Of a stretch of DNA of 64,000 nucleotides, positions 54,681 through 63,094 are shown one piece after another (position 1 is the stretch's first letter; each line of letters begins with the position of its first letter). The notes below the pieces were generated by a model that had not been told where the DNA came from, did no database searches, and saw nothing but the letters and a program-made list of their open reading frames with translations. Position numbers and translations under genes: made by a program. Location: NCBI RefSeq assembly GCF_004522235.1, contig NZ_SDLT01000049.1:1-64000 (forward strand), given 5' to 3'. The DNA is from Amycolatopsis nivea. Lineage in GTDB: Bacteria > Actinomycetota > Actinomycetes > Mycobacteriales > Pseudonocardiaceae.

Positions 54681-55229
54681 CTAACGGGAGCGCCACGACA
54701 GCGGCGACGTCGCCAAGGCTGCTTCGGCGACGCGTCGCGCGGTTTCGGTGAAGAGCCCTGCCTGCGCCGACGCGAGCCATTCGTCCACTGTGGAGACTCC
54801 GGTCGCGCAGTATTCGAGAGCCTGGAAAAGCATCTCGAGTTTGTCCGCGTCCTTCGCGCATCGCGCTTCGGGCGACTCGCGCGTTTCGTACTCGTCTACC
54901 GCCGACTGCACGGTTTCCGCCGACGCACGCGGGAGGCCCGCGGTCTGGTCCGCCGTGATCGCCCTCGGTTCCGGCTTCGTCAGGTACGGCGCGGCGGTGT
55001 GCGGCAGGTCGCCGGTGCGAGTCTCCTGGGTGTCGTGCCACAGCGCGAGAAACGCCGCGCGCTCGGGGTTCGCGCCTTCCTCGGCGGCGAGCAGCGCGGC
55101 CAGCTGCGCCGCGCGGAGGCTGTGCTCGGCGACCGACTCCGGGTCGCGGACGCCCGCCTGCCACCAGCCCGCGCGGCGGACCCGCTTGAGCACCCCCAGC
55201 TCGAACCCGAACGCGGCCAGGCCGTCCAT
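54681..55229 (-). CDS. HD-domain nucleotidase (YfbR/HDDC2-like)
   Basis: 182 residues. Metal-binding His in VAEHSLRAAQ, the HD pair ALWHDTQETRTGD and the distal Asp in AKDADKLEMLFQALEY place it in the HD-domain 5'-nucleotidase/HDDC2 family. Cytoplasmic. ATG 55229 follows GGGGAG; an earlier in-frame ATG 27 bases upstream is possible. Confidence 0.85.
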   Translation of the reverse strand: MDGLAAFGFELGVLKRVRRAGWWQAGVRDPESVAEHSLRAAQLAALLAAEEGANPERAAFLALWHDTQETRTGDLPHTAAPYLTKPEPRAITADQTAGLPRASAETVQSAVDEYETRESPEARCAKDADKLEMLFQALEYCATGVSTVDEWLASAQAGLFTETARRVAEAALATSPLSWRSR

Positions 55230-55323
55230 TCCGCACTCCCCTTCCCGTGCCGACACCAGTGCCGGAGCCTACGGGGCGTGGCATGCTGCCCGGACAGCCG
55301 CTTCTTCCCCCAGGAGGCCCCGC

Positions 55324-56088
55324 GTGAGCACTGTGCTGGTCGAGCACGACGGTCCGGTCACCACGATCGGCATCAACCGGCCGGAGCGCCGCAACGCCGT
55401 CGACCGCGCCACCGCCGAGGCGCTCGCCGACGCCTTCCGGGAATTCGACGCCTCGGACGCCTCGGTCGCGGTGCTGTACGGCGTCGGCGGGACTTTCTGC
55501 GCGGGCGCGGATCTCAAGGCGGTCAGCGAAGGGCACGGCAACCGCACCGAGCCGGACGGCGACGGCCCGATGGGACCGACTCGCCTGCGGCTGCGCAAAC
55601 CGGTGCTCGCGGCGGTGTCCGGCCATGCCGTCGCGGGCGGGCTGGAACTGGCGATCTGGGCCGACCTCCGGATCGTCGAAGAAACGGCGGTGTTCGGCGT
55701 GTTCTGCCGCCGCTGGGGAGTCCCGCTGATCGACGGCGGCACGGTGCGGCTGCCGCGGCTGATCGGCCGGAGCCACGCGCTCGACCTGGTGCTCACCGGC
55801 CGCCCGGTCGACGCGGCGGAAGCGCACCGGATCGGTTTGGCGAACCGCGTCGTGCCTGCCGGGCAGTCCCTGCCCGCCGCGATCGCCCTCGCACGGGACA
55901 TCGCCGCGTTTCCGCAGACCTGCTTGCGCGAGGACCGGGCTGCCTTGCTGGAAAGCGAGTCCTTGAGCGAGGAGTCCGCACTGGAGAACGAATTCCGGCA
56001 CGGGATTCGGTCCTTGAAATCGGACACGCTCGCGGGTGCTGCCCGGTTCGCCGCGGGCGCGGGCAGGCACGGGTCGTTCAAGAAGTAG
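55324..56088 (+). CDS. Enoyl-CoA hydratase/isomerase family protein
   Basis: 254 residues, crotonase fold. INRPERRNAVDRATAEAL, GTFCAGADLKAVSEG (oxyanion) and VSGHAVAGGLELAIWADLRI are typical. The usual first catalytic Glu region reads VFGVFCRRWGVPLIDGGTVRLPRLIG, where the Glu is not conserved in its normal place, so the exact reaction is uncertain. GTG 55324 follows AGGAGG. Confidence 0.88.
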   Translation: MSTVLVEHDGPVTTIGINRPERRNAVDRATAEALADAFREFDASDASVAVLYGVGGTFCAGADLKAVSEGHGNRTEPDGDGPMGPTRLRLRKPVLAAVSGHAVAGGLELAIWADLRIVEETAVFGVFCRRWGVPLIDGGTVRLPRLIGRSHALDLVLTGRPVDAAEAHRIGLANRVVPAGQSLPAAIALARDIAAFPQTCLREDRAALLESESLSEESALENEFRHGIRSLKSDTLAGAARFAAGAGRHGSFKK

Positions 56089-56483
56089 TCGCGTCCGATT
56101 ACCGTTGCATCGCAAGGTGCATACCCGCGTCCCGGCAGGACCGGCCGCCATGCTCCTTCCCCAGGCGAGCACAGAGCGGCGGTTCTTCCTTCGTCCTCGC
56201 CTCCGCGCTCGCGCGCAGCCGGTACACGTGGTGCCATCGGATCACGGAATTCGTCGAGCAGCTGACCGCGCTCGACCGGCGCGCCGCTCCGGTCCCGCGG
56301 TGACGCAAACCGTGCCACGGCGCTCCGGCTGGCACCGGATTCCGGAATCCGACCCCGGTTCCGGCCCGTTTTCCTTCCCTGCGGGCGAATTCTCCGGTTG
56401 CCGTCCCGCTCACCGGCACGACCCCCCGATCGTGGCCGCGCGCGGTGCGCCGCCGGGCGCGCGGATCTGGGTAGCCTGACGGC
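56089..56483. other. 395-base gap with a possible gene tail and a palindrome
   Basis: A short stretch reading CHRITEFVEQLTALDRR and ending at TGA 56301-56303 looks protein-like, but it has no start and no upstream continuation, so it may be a remnant. CGGATTCCGGAATCCG at 56336-56351 is a perfect 16-bp palindrome about 130 bases before lepB and may be an operator. Nothing else recognised. Confidence 0.35.
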
Positions 56484-57368
56484 GTGGCCGACCCGATCCC
56501 CCCAGTCCCCGCCCCCGGCGAGTCCGGATCCGACCGTCCCGGCGCGGACGAGCCGCCCAGGAAGGGGCGGCGCAAGCGCCCGTTCTGGCAGGAGCTGCCG
56601 ATCCTGATCGGGATCGCGCTGGTGCTGACGATCCTGATCCAGCAGTTCGTCGCGAAGGTGTTCCTGATCCCGTCGGCGTCGATGGAGACGACACTGCACG
56701 GCTGCGACGGCTGCTTCGGCGACCGGGTCGTCGTCGACCGCGTCACCTACGACTTCACCGACCCCGCCCCCGGCGACGTCATCGTGTTCCGCGGCCCGCA
56801 GCCGTGGACCGCGAACGAGATCGCGCCGCAGGAGTCGGGCAACTTCTTCACGAAGACGTTGCGCGGCCTCGGTTCCCTCGTCGGCTTCGCTCCGCCGGAC
56901 GAGCGCGACTTCGTGAAACGCGTGATCGCCGTCGGCGGCCAGACCGTCCAGTGCTGCGATCCGCAGGGCCGCGTCCTGGTCGACGGCAAACCGCTCGACG
57001 AGCCGTACGTGCACTGGCTCGACCAGCCGCCGACGGCGCGGCAGACGTTCGCCCCGGTCACCGTCCCGAAGGGCAGCCTCTGGGTGATGGGCGACAACCG
57101 CGAGAACTCGTGCGACTCCCGCTGCCAAGGCGGCGGTGGGGTCAACGGCACCGTCCCGGTGGACGACGTCATCGGCAAGGCGCGGGTGATCGTCCTGCCG
57201 CCGTCGCGCTGGGGCGGCGTCAGCGACCACGACCCGCAAGCCGCGCCCGCCGCTCTCGGGGCCCCCGCGTGGCAGCAGGGAATCCCGCTCGGGGCCGGGG
57301 CGCTGCTGGCGTTCCCGACCCTCGCCGCCGGGCGCGGCCTGCGCCGGAAGCTGAGCAAACAGGACTGA
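56484..57368 (+). CDS. lepB: Signal peptidase I
   Basis: 294 residues, the length of mycobacterial LepB. A basic cytoplasmic start, one membrane helix (about 36-58), catalytic Ser66 in IPSASMETTL and Lys145 in DFVKRVIAVGGQ, box E MGDNRENSCDSR, and a second C-terminal membrane segment (about 265-284). It cleaves signal peptides at the outer face of the membrane. GTG 56484. Confidence 0.95.
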   Translation: MADPIPPVPAPGESGSDRPGADEPPRKGRRKRPFWQELPILIGIALVLTILIQQFVAKVFLIPSASMETTLHGCDGCFGDRVVVDRVTYDFTDPAPGDVIVFRGPQPWTANEIAPQESGNFFTKTLRGLGSLVGFAPPDERDFVKRVIAVGGQTVQCCDPQGRVLVDGKPLDEPYVHWLDQPPTARQTFAPVTVPKGSLWVMGDNRENSCDSRCQGGGGVNGTVPVDDVIGKARVIVLPPSRWGGVSDHDPQAAPAALGAPAWQQGIPLGAGALLAFPTLAAGRGLRRKLSKQD

Positions 57369-57427
57369 CCCTTCGCGTGCGGCCCTGCGACGCCCCCTCG
57401 CCGCCAGGCTCGATCCACGATGCGGGC

Positions 57428-57482
57428 GTCCGTGAAGGACTCCTTGAGGGAATCAGATTCCCTCAAGGAGTCCTTCACGGAC
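57428..57482. repeat. 55-bp palindrome (family A), perfect copy
   Basis: 27-bp arms without mismatch around a central A. It lies between the convergent ends of lepB and the SnoaL-like gene, where it can act as a bidirectional terminator. Relative to the 36017 copy, GGGCTCC has become GGACTCC with the matching change in the other arm. Confidence 0.88.
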
Positions 57483-57532
57483 GTTTACGGGGCCGGGAGC
57501 GAAGCCGCGGCGAGCGAGGTCTGGACCACCCG

Positions 57533-57988
57533 TTACCCGGCGGAACCGGCCGCCCGCACGACCTCCATCCGCAGATGCCGCGTCAGGTCCCCGGTCATCT
57601 GCAGCACCGGCGTCCGCTCCGCGAACAGCCACTCGTCCCCGCGCCGGACGAACCGGTCGTCGTAATGCCCGGCCGCGATCGGTTGCAGCGGAAAGTCTTC
57701 CGCGGCTTGGAAAACGGTGAAGTAGCTGTGCGCGGAAGCCGTGTCCTCCCCCGCCGTGATCCGGACGTTCGTCGTCACGTGGCGGGTCCTCGGCGTGCCG
57801 TCGGGATGGATGACCAGGATGTCGCGGAACCAGTTCTCCACGGCCTCCCGCCCGGTCCGGCCGCCGCCGCTGTGCAGGGTGCCGTCGCGGAACAGTTCGC
57901 CCACTCCGGCCAGATCGCCCGCGTCGATGCGCGCGGCGTAGGTCATGATCAAGTCCTGGATCGCCCACCGGGCCGACTCTGCCGACAT
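57533..57988 (-). CDS. SnoaL/NTF2-like protein
   Basis: 151 residues. The N-terminal AIQDLIMTYAARIDAGDLAGVGELF and a cone-like fold with TRHVTTNVRI, SYFTVFQ and HYDDRFVRRGDEWLFAER fit SnoaL_4/NTF2-like proteins (ring-cyclising or steroid-isomerase-like). No catalytic residue assignment is possible. ATG 57988. Confidence 0.82.
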   Translation of the reverse strand: MSAESARWAIQDLIMTYAARIDAGDLAGVGELFRDGTLHSGGGRTGREAVENWFRDILVIHPDGTPRTRHVTTNVRITAGEDTASAHSYFTVFQAAEDFPLQPIAAGHYDDRFVRRGDEWLFAERTPVLQMTGDLTRHLRMEVVRAAGSAG

Positions 57989-58137
57989 CGGGCCAGCATA
58001 GGAGTTCCGCGGCGGAGGCGTGTGACCTGCGGTTCTCCCGGACACCGCCCTCCCGCCGCAGCGCGGTGCGGCGACGGTGGCATGATGCCCGCACGGTCCC
58101 GGCCGATCGGACCGCTCGCCGAGGAGGAAGGTGACGC

Positions 58138-58629
58138 TTGAGCACGCGCACTACCCAGGTGGACGACCTCCGGCTGGTGGCGCAGCCGAGCGCGGTCCCG
58201 TGCACCGAGCTGTTCGTCCGCCTGATCCTGACCGACTGGTCCCTGATGCCGATGCTGGACCAGGTCACGAACGCCGCGGTCCGGCTCGTGGGCGACGTCG
58301 TCGACCAGAGCAGCCCGTCCGCGCCCGCCTTCGTGACCGTCCGGCTGCAGCTGCGCGGGGACCGGCTCGTCATCGAGGTCGACGACGACCTCGTCGCCCC
58401 GACCCCGCCGCGCGACGAACGGATCGGCGTACGCCCCGGCGAACGCGGCGGCCGCACCACGTGGTGCGAACTGGCGCTGCCCGGCGGGATTTCCGCCGGA
58501 CAGGTCCGCCTCCCGCGCCGAGGCGACCGCCGCACGCTGGTCGACGAACCCGTGTCCGGCGAACCCGTCACCGCGGACCCGCAGGTGCTCGAACGCCTCC
58601 TCAACCGCCTCAGCACCTGGTCCGAATAA
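58138..58629 (+). CDS. Histidine-kinase-like ATPase fold protein
   Basis: 163 residues. An N-box-like helix (LDQVTNAAVRLVGDVVDQ) and a beta segment LVIEVDDDLVAP with a late TTWCELAL strand suggest the HATPase_c fold of anti-sigma-type kinases, in degenerate form. The start appears to be TTG 58138 after GAGGAGGAAGG. Its 3' end lies in the first unit of a tandem duplication, and a decayed copy of that end lies at about 58741-58848. Family call is moderate. Confidence 0.6.
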   Translation: MSTRTTQVDDLRLVAQPSAVPCTELFVRLILTDWSLMPMLDQVTNAAVRLVGDVVDQSSPSAPAFVTVRLQLRGDRLVIEVDDDLVAPTPPRDERIGVRPGERGGRTTWCELALPGGISAGQVRLPRRGDRRTLVDEPVSGEPVTADPQVLERLLNRLSTWSE

Positions 58630-58646
58630 CCCGCACCGGAACCGAC

Positions 58647-58672
58647 GCCCGGCTGCTTCCCGGCAGCCGGGC
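58647..58672. terminator. Hairpin after the ATPase-like gene (unit 1)
   Basis: 10-bp arms GCCCGGCTGC/GCAGCCGGGC with loop TTCCCG. Duplicated at 58866-58891. Confidence 0.7.
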
Positions 58673-58865
58673 TCAGCTCCCGGCAGAAGCCGCCCAGGCC
58701 TTCTCCAACGCCTGCGCGAAAACCTCCACCGACTGCCCACGCCTCCCCCGCCGCGACGACCGGCGCACGCTGGCCGACGAACCCCGTCACCGCGGACCCG
58801 CAGGTGCTCGAACGCCTCCTCAACCGCCTCAGCACCTGGTCCGAATAACCCGCACCGGAACCGAC

Positions 58866-58891
58866 GCCCGGCTGCTCCCCAGCAGCCGGGC
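58866..58891. terminator. Hairpin after the DsbA-family gene (unit 2)
   Basis: Same 10-bp arms with loop TCCCCA. The right arm ends at the base before the DsbA-family stop codon on the minus strand. Confidence 0.7.
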
Positions 58892-59521
58892 TCAGCTCCC
58901 CGCAGACGCCGCCCAGGCTTTCTCCAACGCCTGCGCGAAAACCTCCACCGACTGCCCGCCGGACACCCCGAACCGTCGTCCCAGCACGAAAAACGGCACC
59001 CCTCCCGCGCCCAGCTCCGCCGCTTCGCGCTCCTCGGCCCGCACCGCCTCCGCGTACCGGGACGGGTCCGCCAGCACCGCTTCGGCCTCGCTGCGCGGCA
59101 ATCCGGCTTCCTCGGCGACATCGGCCAGCACGTCCGAAGTGAACACCGGCCGAGCCTCGGCGAAATTCGCGCGGAACAACGCCGACACCATCTCGTTCTC
59201 CAGCCCCTTTTCGCGGGCCAGGTGCAGCAGGCGGTGCGCGTCGAAGGTGTTGCCGATCTCCCGCTCCGTCCGGTAGCCGAGCCCTTCCGCCGCCGCGAGG
59301 CCGGCGACCCGCTGCTCCATCTCGGCGGCCTGCGGGCCGTACTTCGCGGTGAGCATGTCCAGCAACGGCTCGGTCCCGGTCTTCCCGGGGTCCAGTTCGA
59401 ACGACCGGTACGTCACGGTCACCTCGTCCCGGTGCTCGAATCCGGCCAGCGCCTTCTCGAACCGCGCCTTCCCGAGGTAGCACCACGGGCACACGACATC
59501 GCTCCAGATTTCCACCTGCAT
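58892..59521 (-). CDS. DsbA-family oxidoreductase (FrnE-like)
   Basis: 209 residues, no signal peptide. CPWC at residues 11-14 (EIWSDVVCPWCYLGKARFE), a helical insertion, and the cis-Pro region GGVPFFVLGRRFGVSGGQ define the FrnE-type cytoplasmic DsbA proteins (dithiol-disulfide or 2-hydroxychromene isomerase-like). Its C-terminal codons are also found as a decayed extra copy at about 58673-58738. Confidence 0.9.
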   Translation of the reverse strand: MQVEIWSDVVCPWCYLGKARFEKALAGFEHRDEVTVTYRSFELDPGKTGTEPLLDMLTAKYGPQAAEMEQRVAGLAAAEGLGYRTEREIGNTFDAHRLLHLAREKGLENEMVSALFRANFAEARPVFTSDVLADVAEEAGLPRSEAEAVLADPSRYAEAVRAEEREAAELGAGGVPFFVLGRRFGVSGGQSVEVFAQALEKAWAASAGS

Positions 59522-59570
59522 GCCGCCAGCGTAGAACGTCTTCCGCCGCGCGCCGGGAGGCGAGGTCGGA

Positions 59571-60602
59571 TCACCGCACCAGGTCGGACCAGCGCCGGAC
59601 TCGCTCGGACTCGGCGACGGCGGGCATGGCGTTCGGCCGTTGCCTCCACCGGCCGTGCGGGAACAGCACGACCATGTCCCGTCCCGTTCCGCCCACCCAG
59701 GCCGGCGCCTCCCGCACGAGGCCACACCCGTGAGTCGACATGGCTTGGCGCAAGCGGATTCCGGAGCCGTCGCGGTACCGCACCAGGACGACCGGTCCGC
59801 GCCGGGACCTGCGCGCGGGGTCGGGCACGACCGTCACCTCCGCCGCGCGCCAACCGGTACGGCGCACTTCCCGGTGCCGCCGGCGCCACCGCACGGCCGC
59901 CACCAGCGCGAAAGGCAAGCAGACCACAGCCAGAATCCCCGGCAGCACAGAAAACCCGACGAGAGCCTGGTTGTCGTTTTGCTCCTCGGTGGTCCGCACG
60001 TCGTCGGGGTCCGCCGGGTCGTAGACCACCGTCAGCCTTTCGCCCGGCGAGTAGCTCCGGCCGGAGTTCCGCACGATCTCGGCAGTCCAGCTCGTGCCGC
60101 GTGCCGCGTAGCGCACCCGCATCGACGAAGCCCCGCGCCCGCTCACGGGGTCGTCAACGCTCAGCACCTCCCCCGCGGTCCGGGCTCCCGTGGCCAGCAG
60201 GGCCTCCGCCGACGACTCCATGCGGACCATTCCCACGACGCATCCGACGAGAACGACGAACCAGCACCCCGCGAATCCCCACGCCCTGACGCCGGCGCCC
60301 CGCAGCCGCGGGATCTCGGCGTCCAGGTCGATCGCCGCCTGCCCGTCGTGCTTGCCGCGCGGCGGCAGCCACCGCCTGTCCGCCCGCGCCGAGACCCGGC
60401 GGTCCGGCCGACCGGCACGGAAGACGCCGAACACCGCCAAGGACAACGACCCGGCGAGAACGGCGAAGTCGGCCGCCAGCTCACCGTCTTCCAGCACGTA
60501 GCGGGGGTACAGCAACGACCAGGCTGTCCCGGCGGTGAAGACCGCGAACACCAGCACGCCCAGCACCGCAGCAACCAGCCACCACCGCGACGTCCCCCGC
60601 AC
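59571..60602 (-). CDS. DUF3592-domain membrane protein
   Basis: 343 residues. Membrane helices near 8-28, 40-60, 108-130 and about 215-240. A DUF3592 beta domain (about 140-205, RTAGEVLSVDDPVSGRG; YSPGERLTVVYDPADPDDVRT) faces outside, and a cytosolic C-terminal domain follows. Function unknown. GTG 60602; no strong ribosome site seen. Confidence 0.72.
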   Translation of the reverse strand: MRGTSRWWLVAAVLGVLVFAVFTAGTAWSLLYPRYVLEDGELAADFAVLAGSLSLAVFGVFRAGRPDRRVSARADRRWLPPRGKHDGQAAIDLDAEIPRLRGAGVRAWGFAGCWFVVLVGCVVGMVRMESSAEALLATGARTAGEVLSVDDPVSGRGASSMRVRYAARGTSWTAEIVRNSGRSYSPGERLTVVYDPADPDDVRTTEEQNDNQALVGFSVLPGILAVVCLPFALVAAVRWRRRHREVRRTGWRAAEVTVVPDPARRSRRGPVVLVRYRDGSGIRLRQAMSTHGCGLVREAPAWVGGTGRDMVVLFPHGRWRQRPNAMPAVAESERVRRWSDLVR

Positions 60603-60724
60603 AGCCCCGCCCCCCGCCCAGTCGCATCGGCCAAGAATAGGCCCGAAAACCCCTCGGGGACCACGCGATTCTCCGCCGGACAGCGCGGGGCTTGACCGTT
60701 GGACCGGAGGTTCTCGGACCCGCC

Positions 60725-61582
60725 CTAGACCGCGGTCTTCACCGGTTCCCGCGCCCCGGTCCGTTCCGCGCCGATGCCCGCGGCCACCACGAACGCGATC
60801 CCGGCCGCGGCGGCGACGTTCGGCACCTGGTGCAGCACGATCAAGCCGAGCACGAGCGCGATCGCCGGCTCCAGGCTCATCAGCGTCCCGAACGCCGAGG
60901 CCGTCAACCGGCGCAGCGCCAGCATTTCCAGGCTGAACGGCACCACCGGCACGAGCACCGCGAGCCCGAGCCCGGCGAGCACCAGCGGCCACGTCAGGTC
61001 GCCGACCACCGCCGGGGCGTGCACGAAGGTGGCGACCAGACCGGCCACCGGCATCGACACCGCCAGCCCGCGCAGGCCCGACACCTCGTCGCCGACCCGT
61101 TGCGTCAGCACGATGTACGCGCCCCAGCACACCGCCGCCGCGAGCGCGCAGCCCACGCCGATCAGGTCGGTGCCGCCCTGCCACGGCTGGGTCAGCAGCA
61201 CCACTCCGGCCGCCGCCAGCACCGGCCACACCCGGGTTCCGCCGCGGCCGCGCACGATCGCGACGGTGAGCGGGCCGAGGAATTCCAGCGCGCTCGCCGT
61301 GCCCAGCGGCAACCTCGTCGCGGCGACCATGAACAGGATCGTCATCCCGGCGGTCGCGAACCCGAGCACCACGCACGTCAGCAGCGCAGGACGGCGGAAC
61401 GCCGACGGCCGCGGCCGCACGAGCACCAGGAGCAGCACGCCGGCCCACGCGAGCCGCAGCCACGCGACGCCGGTCGGCCCGATCTGGTTCGCGAGGCTGA
61501 CCGAAACCGCCAGTCCGAGCTGGACGGACAGCATCGCGCCGACGGCGAGGACGACACCGGTCCGGGGAGTGGAGGGAAGCAC
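60725..61582 (-). CDS. EamA/RhtA-type DMT exporter
   Basis: 285 residues, ten predicted helices in two EamA repeats (second from about residue 145, [20 protein letters not shown]). [12 protein letters not shown] and [19 protein letters not shown] resemble RhtA threonine/homoserine exporters. It diverges from a LysR gene across 84 bases that contain inverted TGTCCAGGA sites, so it is probably that regulator's target. Confidence 0.9.
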   Translation of the reverse strand: MLPSTPRTGVVLAVGAMLSVQLGLAVSVSLANQIGPTGVAWLRLAWAGVLLLVLVRPRPSAFRRPALLTCVVLGFATAGMTILFMVAATRLPLGTASALEFLGPLTVAIVRGRGGTRVWPVLAAAGVVLLTQPWQGGTDLIGVGCALAAAVCWGAYIVLTQRVGDEVSGLRGLAVSMPVAGLVATFVHAPAVVGDLTWPLVLAGLGLAVLVPVVPFSLEMLALRRLTASAFGTLMSLEPAIALVLGLIVLHQVPNVAAAAGIAFVVAAGIGAERTGAREPVKTAV

Positions 61583-61666
61583 GCTGTCCAGGAGAACCCA
61601 TCCGGACCGTTCGTGTCCACGTGCCAATCCTGGACGTACCGTCCGGATATCCTGGACAATTGGGCG
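61583..61666. promoter_or_regulatory. Divergent EamA/LysR control region with TGTCCAGGA repeats
   Basis: TGTCCAGGA (61585-61593) is the exact complement of TCCTGGACA (61650-61658), and TCCTGGAC also occurs at 61628-61635. These are spaced as expected for a LysR tetramer occupying the short intergenic region. Confidence 0.6.
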
Positions 61667-62554
61667 ATGGACACCCGCAGGCTGCAGTTCCTTCTCGAGT
61701 TGTCGCGGCTCGGCTCGATGCGCGCGGTCGCGGACGTGCTCGAAACCACAACGTCGACCGTCTCCCAGCAGATCTCGGTGCTGGCCAAGGAAACCGGCGT
61801 CGCGCTGCTCGAACCGGACGGCCGCCGCGTGCGGCTCACTCCCGCCGGGCGACGGCTCGCCGAGCACGCCGTGACCATCCTGGGCGCGGTCGAGGCCGCC
61901 CGGGTGGACCTCGATCCGGAAGCCGAACCCGCCGGGACCGTGCGGGTCGCGGGGTTCGGGACCGGCGTGCGGCACGCGGTGCTCCCGGTCGCGGATCTCC
62001 TCGCGCAACGGCATCCGCGGGTCCGCGTCGTGATCAGCGAACACGAGCCCGCCGAAGCGCTCGCCCAGCTCCGGACCGACGACGTCGACCTCGCCCTCAC
62101 CTACGACTACAACCTCGCGCCGGCACCCGCCGATCCGTCGCTCGCCGTCCGTCCGCTGTGGACGGCGCCGTGGGGTCTCGCGGTGCCGCGCTCGGACGCG
62201 AAACGGTTGCGAGGCAATGGAACCCTGGAGGTCTTCACCGCGTTCCGCGACCGCGACTGGATCGGCAACTCCCGCAACGGCGCGGACGAGACGGTCGTCG
62301 GGACGCTGGCGTCGATGGCCGGGTTCGCGCCGCGCTTCACCCACCGCGCGGACAACCTCGACCTGGTCCAGGACCTGATCGCCGCGGGCGGCGGGGTCGG
62401 CCTGCTGCCCGAGTCCTGGCCGACCCGGCCCGACGTCGCCGTCGTGGCGCTGACCGGGCCGGACGTCCGGCTGCGGGCCTTCGCCTGCACCCGCCACGGG
62501 CGCGACGCGTGGCCGCCGCTCGCCCTCGTCCTCGGTCTGCTGCCCGGCGACTAG
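61667..62554 (+). CDS. LysR-family transcriptional regulator
   Basis: 295 residues. Winged helix (1-62, [36 protein letters not shown]) and a LysR substrate domain (about 85-290). ATG 61667. Regulates the divergent exporter by position; effector may be an amino acid (inference). Confidence 0.9.
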   Translation: MDTRRLQFLLELSRLGSMRAVADVLETTTSTVSQQISVLAKETGVALLEPDGRRVRLTPAGRRLAEHAVTILGAVEAARVDLDPEAEPAGTVRVAGFGTGVRHAVLPVADLLAQRHPRVRVVISEHEPAEALAQLRTDDVDLALTYDYNLAPAPADPSLAVRPLWTAPWGLAVPRSDAKRLRGNGTLEVFTAFRDRDWIGNSRNGADETVVGTLASMAGFAPRFTHRADNLDLVQDLIAAGGGVGLLPESWPTRPDVAVVALTGPDVRLRAFACTRHGRDAWPPLALVLGLLPGD

Positions 62555-62592
62555 CATGGCGGCGGAAGCGGTTCAGGCACGGAGGAGGCGAA

Positions 62593-63093
62593 ATGGCCAC
62601 GGAGAAGGCGATTCTGGCCGGCGGGTGTTTCTGGGGCATGGAGGAGCTGTTCCGCCACCAGCCCGGCGTGACCGCGACCCGCGTCGGCTACAGCGGCGGC
62701 GACGTGCCGAACGCCACCTACCGCAACCACGGCACGCACGCCGAAACCATCGAGGTCACCTACGACCCGGAGCAGACCGACTTCCGCGCGCTGCTGGAGT
62801 TCTTCTTCCAGGTCCACGACCCCAGCACCAAGAACCGCCAGGGCAACGACATCGGCGCCAGCTACCGTTCCGCCATCTTCTACACCACCGACGAGCAGAA
62901 GCAGATCGCTGAAGACACCATCGCCGACGTCGACGCCTCCGGACTCTGGCCCGGCAAGGTAGTCACCGAGGTGACCCCCGCCGGAGACTTCTGGGAAGCC
63001 GAACCGGAGCACCAGGACTACCTGCAGCACTACCCCAACGGCTACACCTGCCACTTCCCGCGTCCCGGCTGGAAGCTGCCGAAGCGCGCCTGA
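62593..63093 (+). CDS. msrA: Peptide methionine (S)-S-oxide reductase
   Basis: 166 residues. [11 protein letters not shown] with catalytic Cys12, [21 protein letters not shown] and the C-terminal [14 protein letters not shown] are the MsrA blocks. It repairs oxidised methionine in proteins. ATG 62593 follows GGAGGAGG. Confidence 0.97.
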   Translation: MATEKAILAGGCFWGMEELFRHQPGVTATRVGYSGGDVPNATYRNHGTHAETIEVTYDPEQTDFRALLEFFFQVHDPSTKNRQGNDIGASYRSAIFYTTDEQKQIAEDTIADVDASGLWPGKVVTEVTPAGDFWEAEPEHQDYLQHYPNGYTCHFPRPGWKLPKRA

Positions 63094-63094
63094 C

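Larger units (their letters stand above)
58508..58956. repeat. Tandem duplication of convergent 3' gene ends (about 230 + 216 bp)
   Basis: Bases about 58508-58738 recur at about 58741-58956 with a 14-base deletion in the second unit, so the offset is 233 and then 219 bases. Each unit holds the 3' end of the ATPase-like gene, a hairpin and the 3' end of the DsbA-family gene. The intact ATPase-like gene uses unit 1; the intact DsbA gene uses unit 2. Confidence 0.85.

Noticed and set aside
56216-56303. Small gene upstream of lepB
   Set aside because: A short protein-like stretch exists, but there is no start codon or recognisable family; kept only as a possible remnant.
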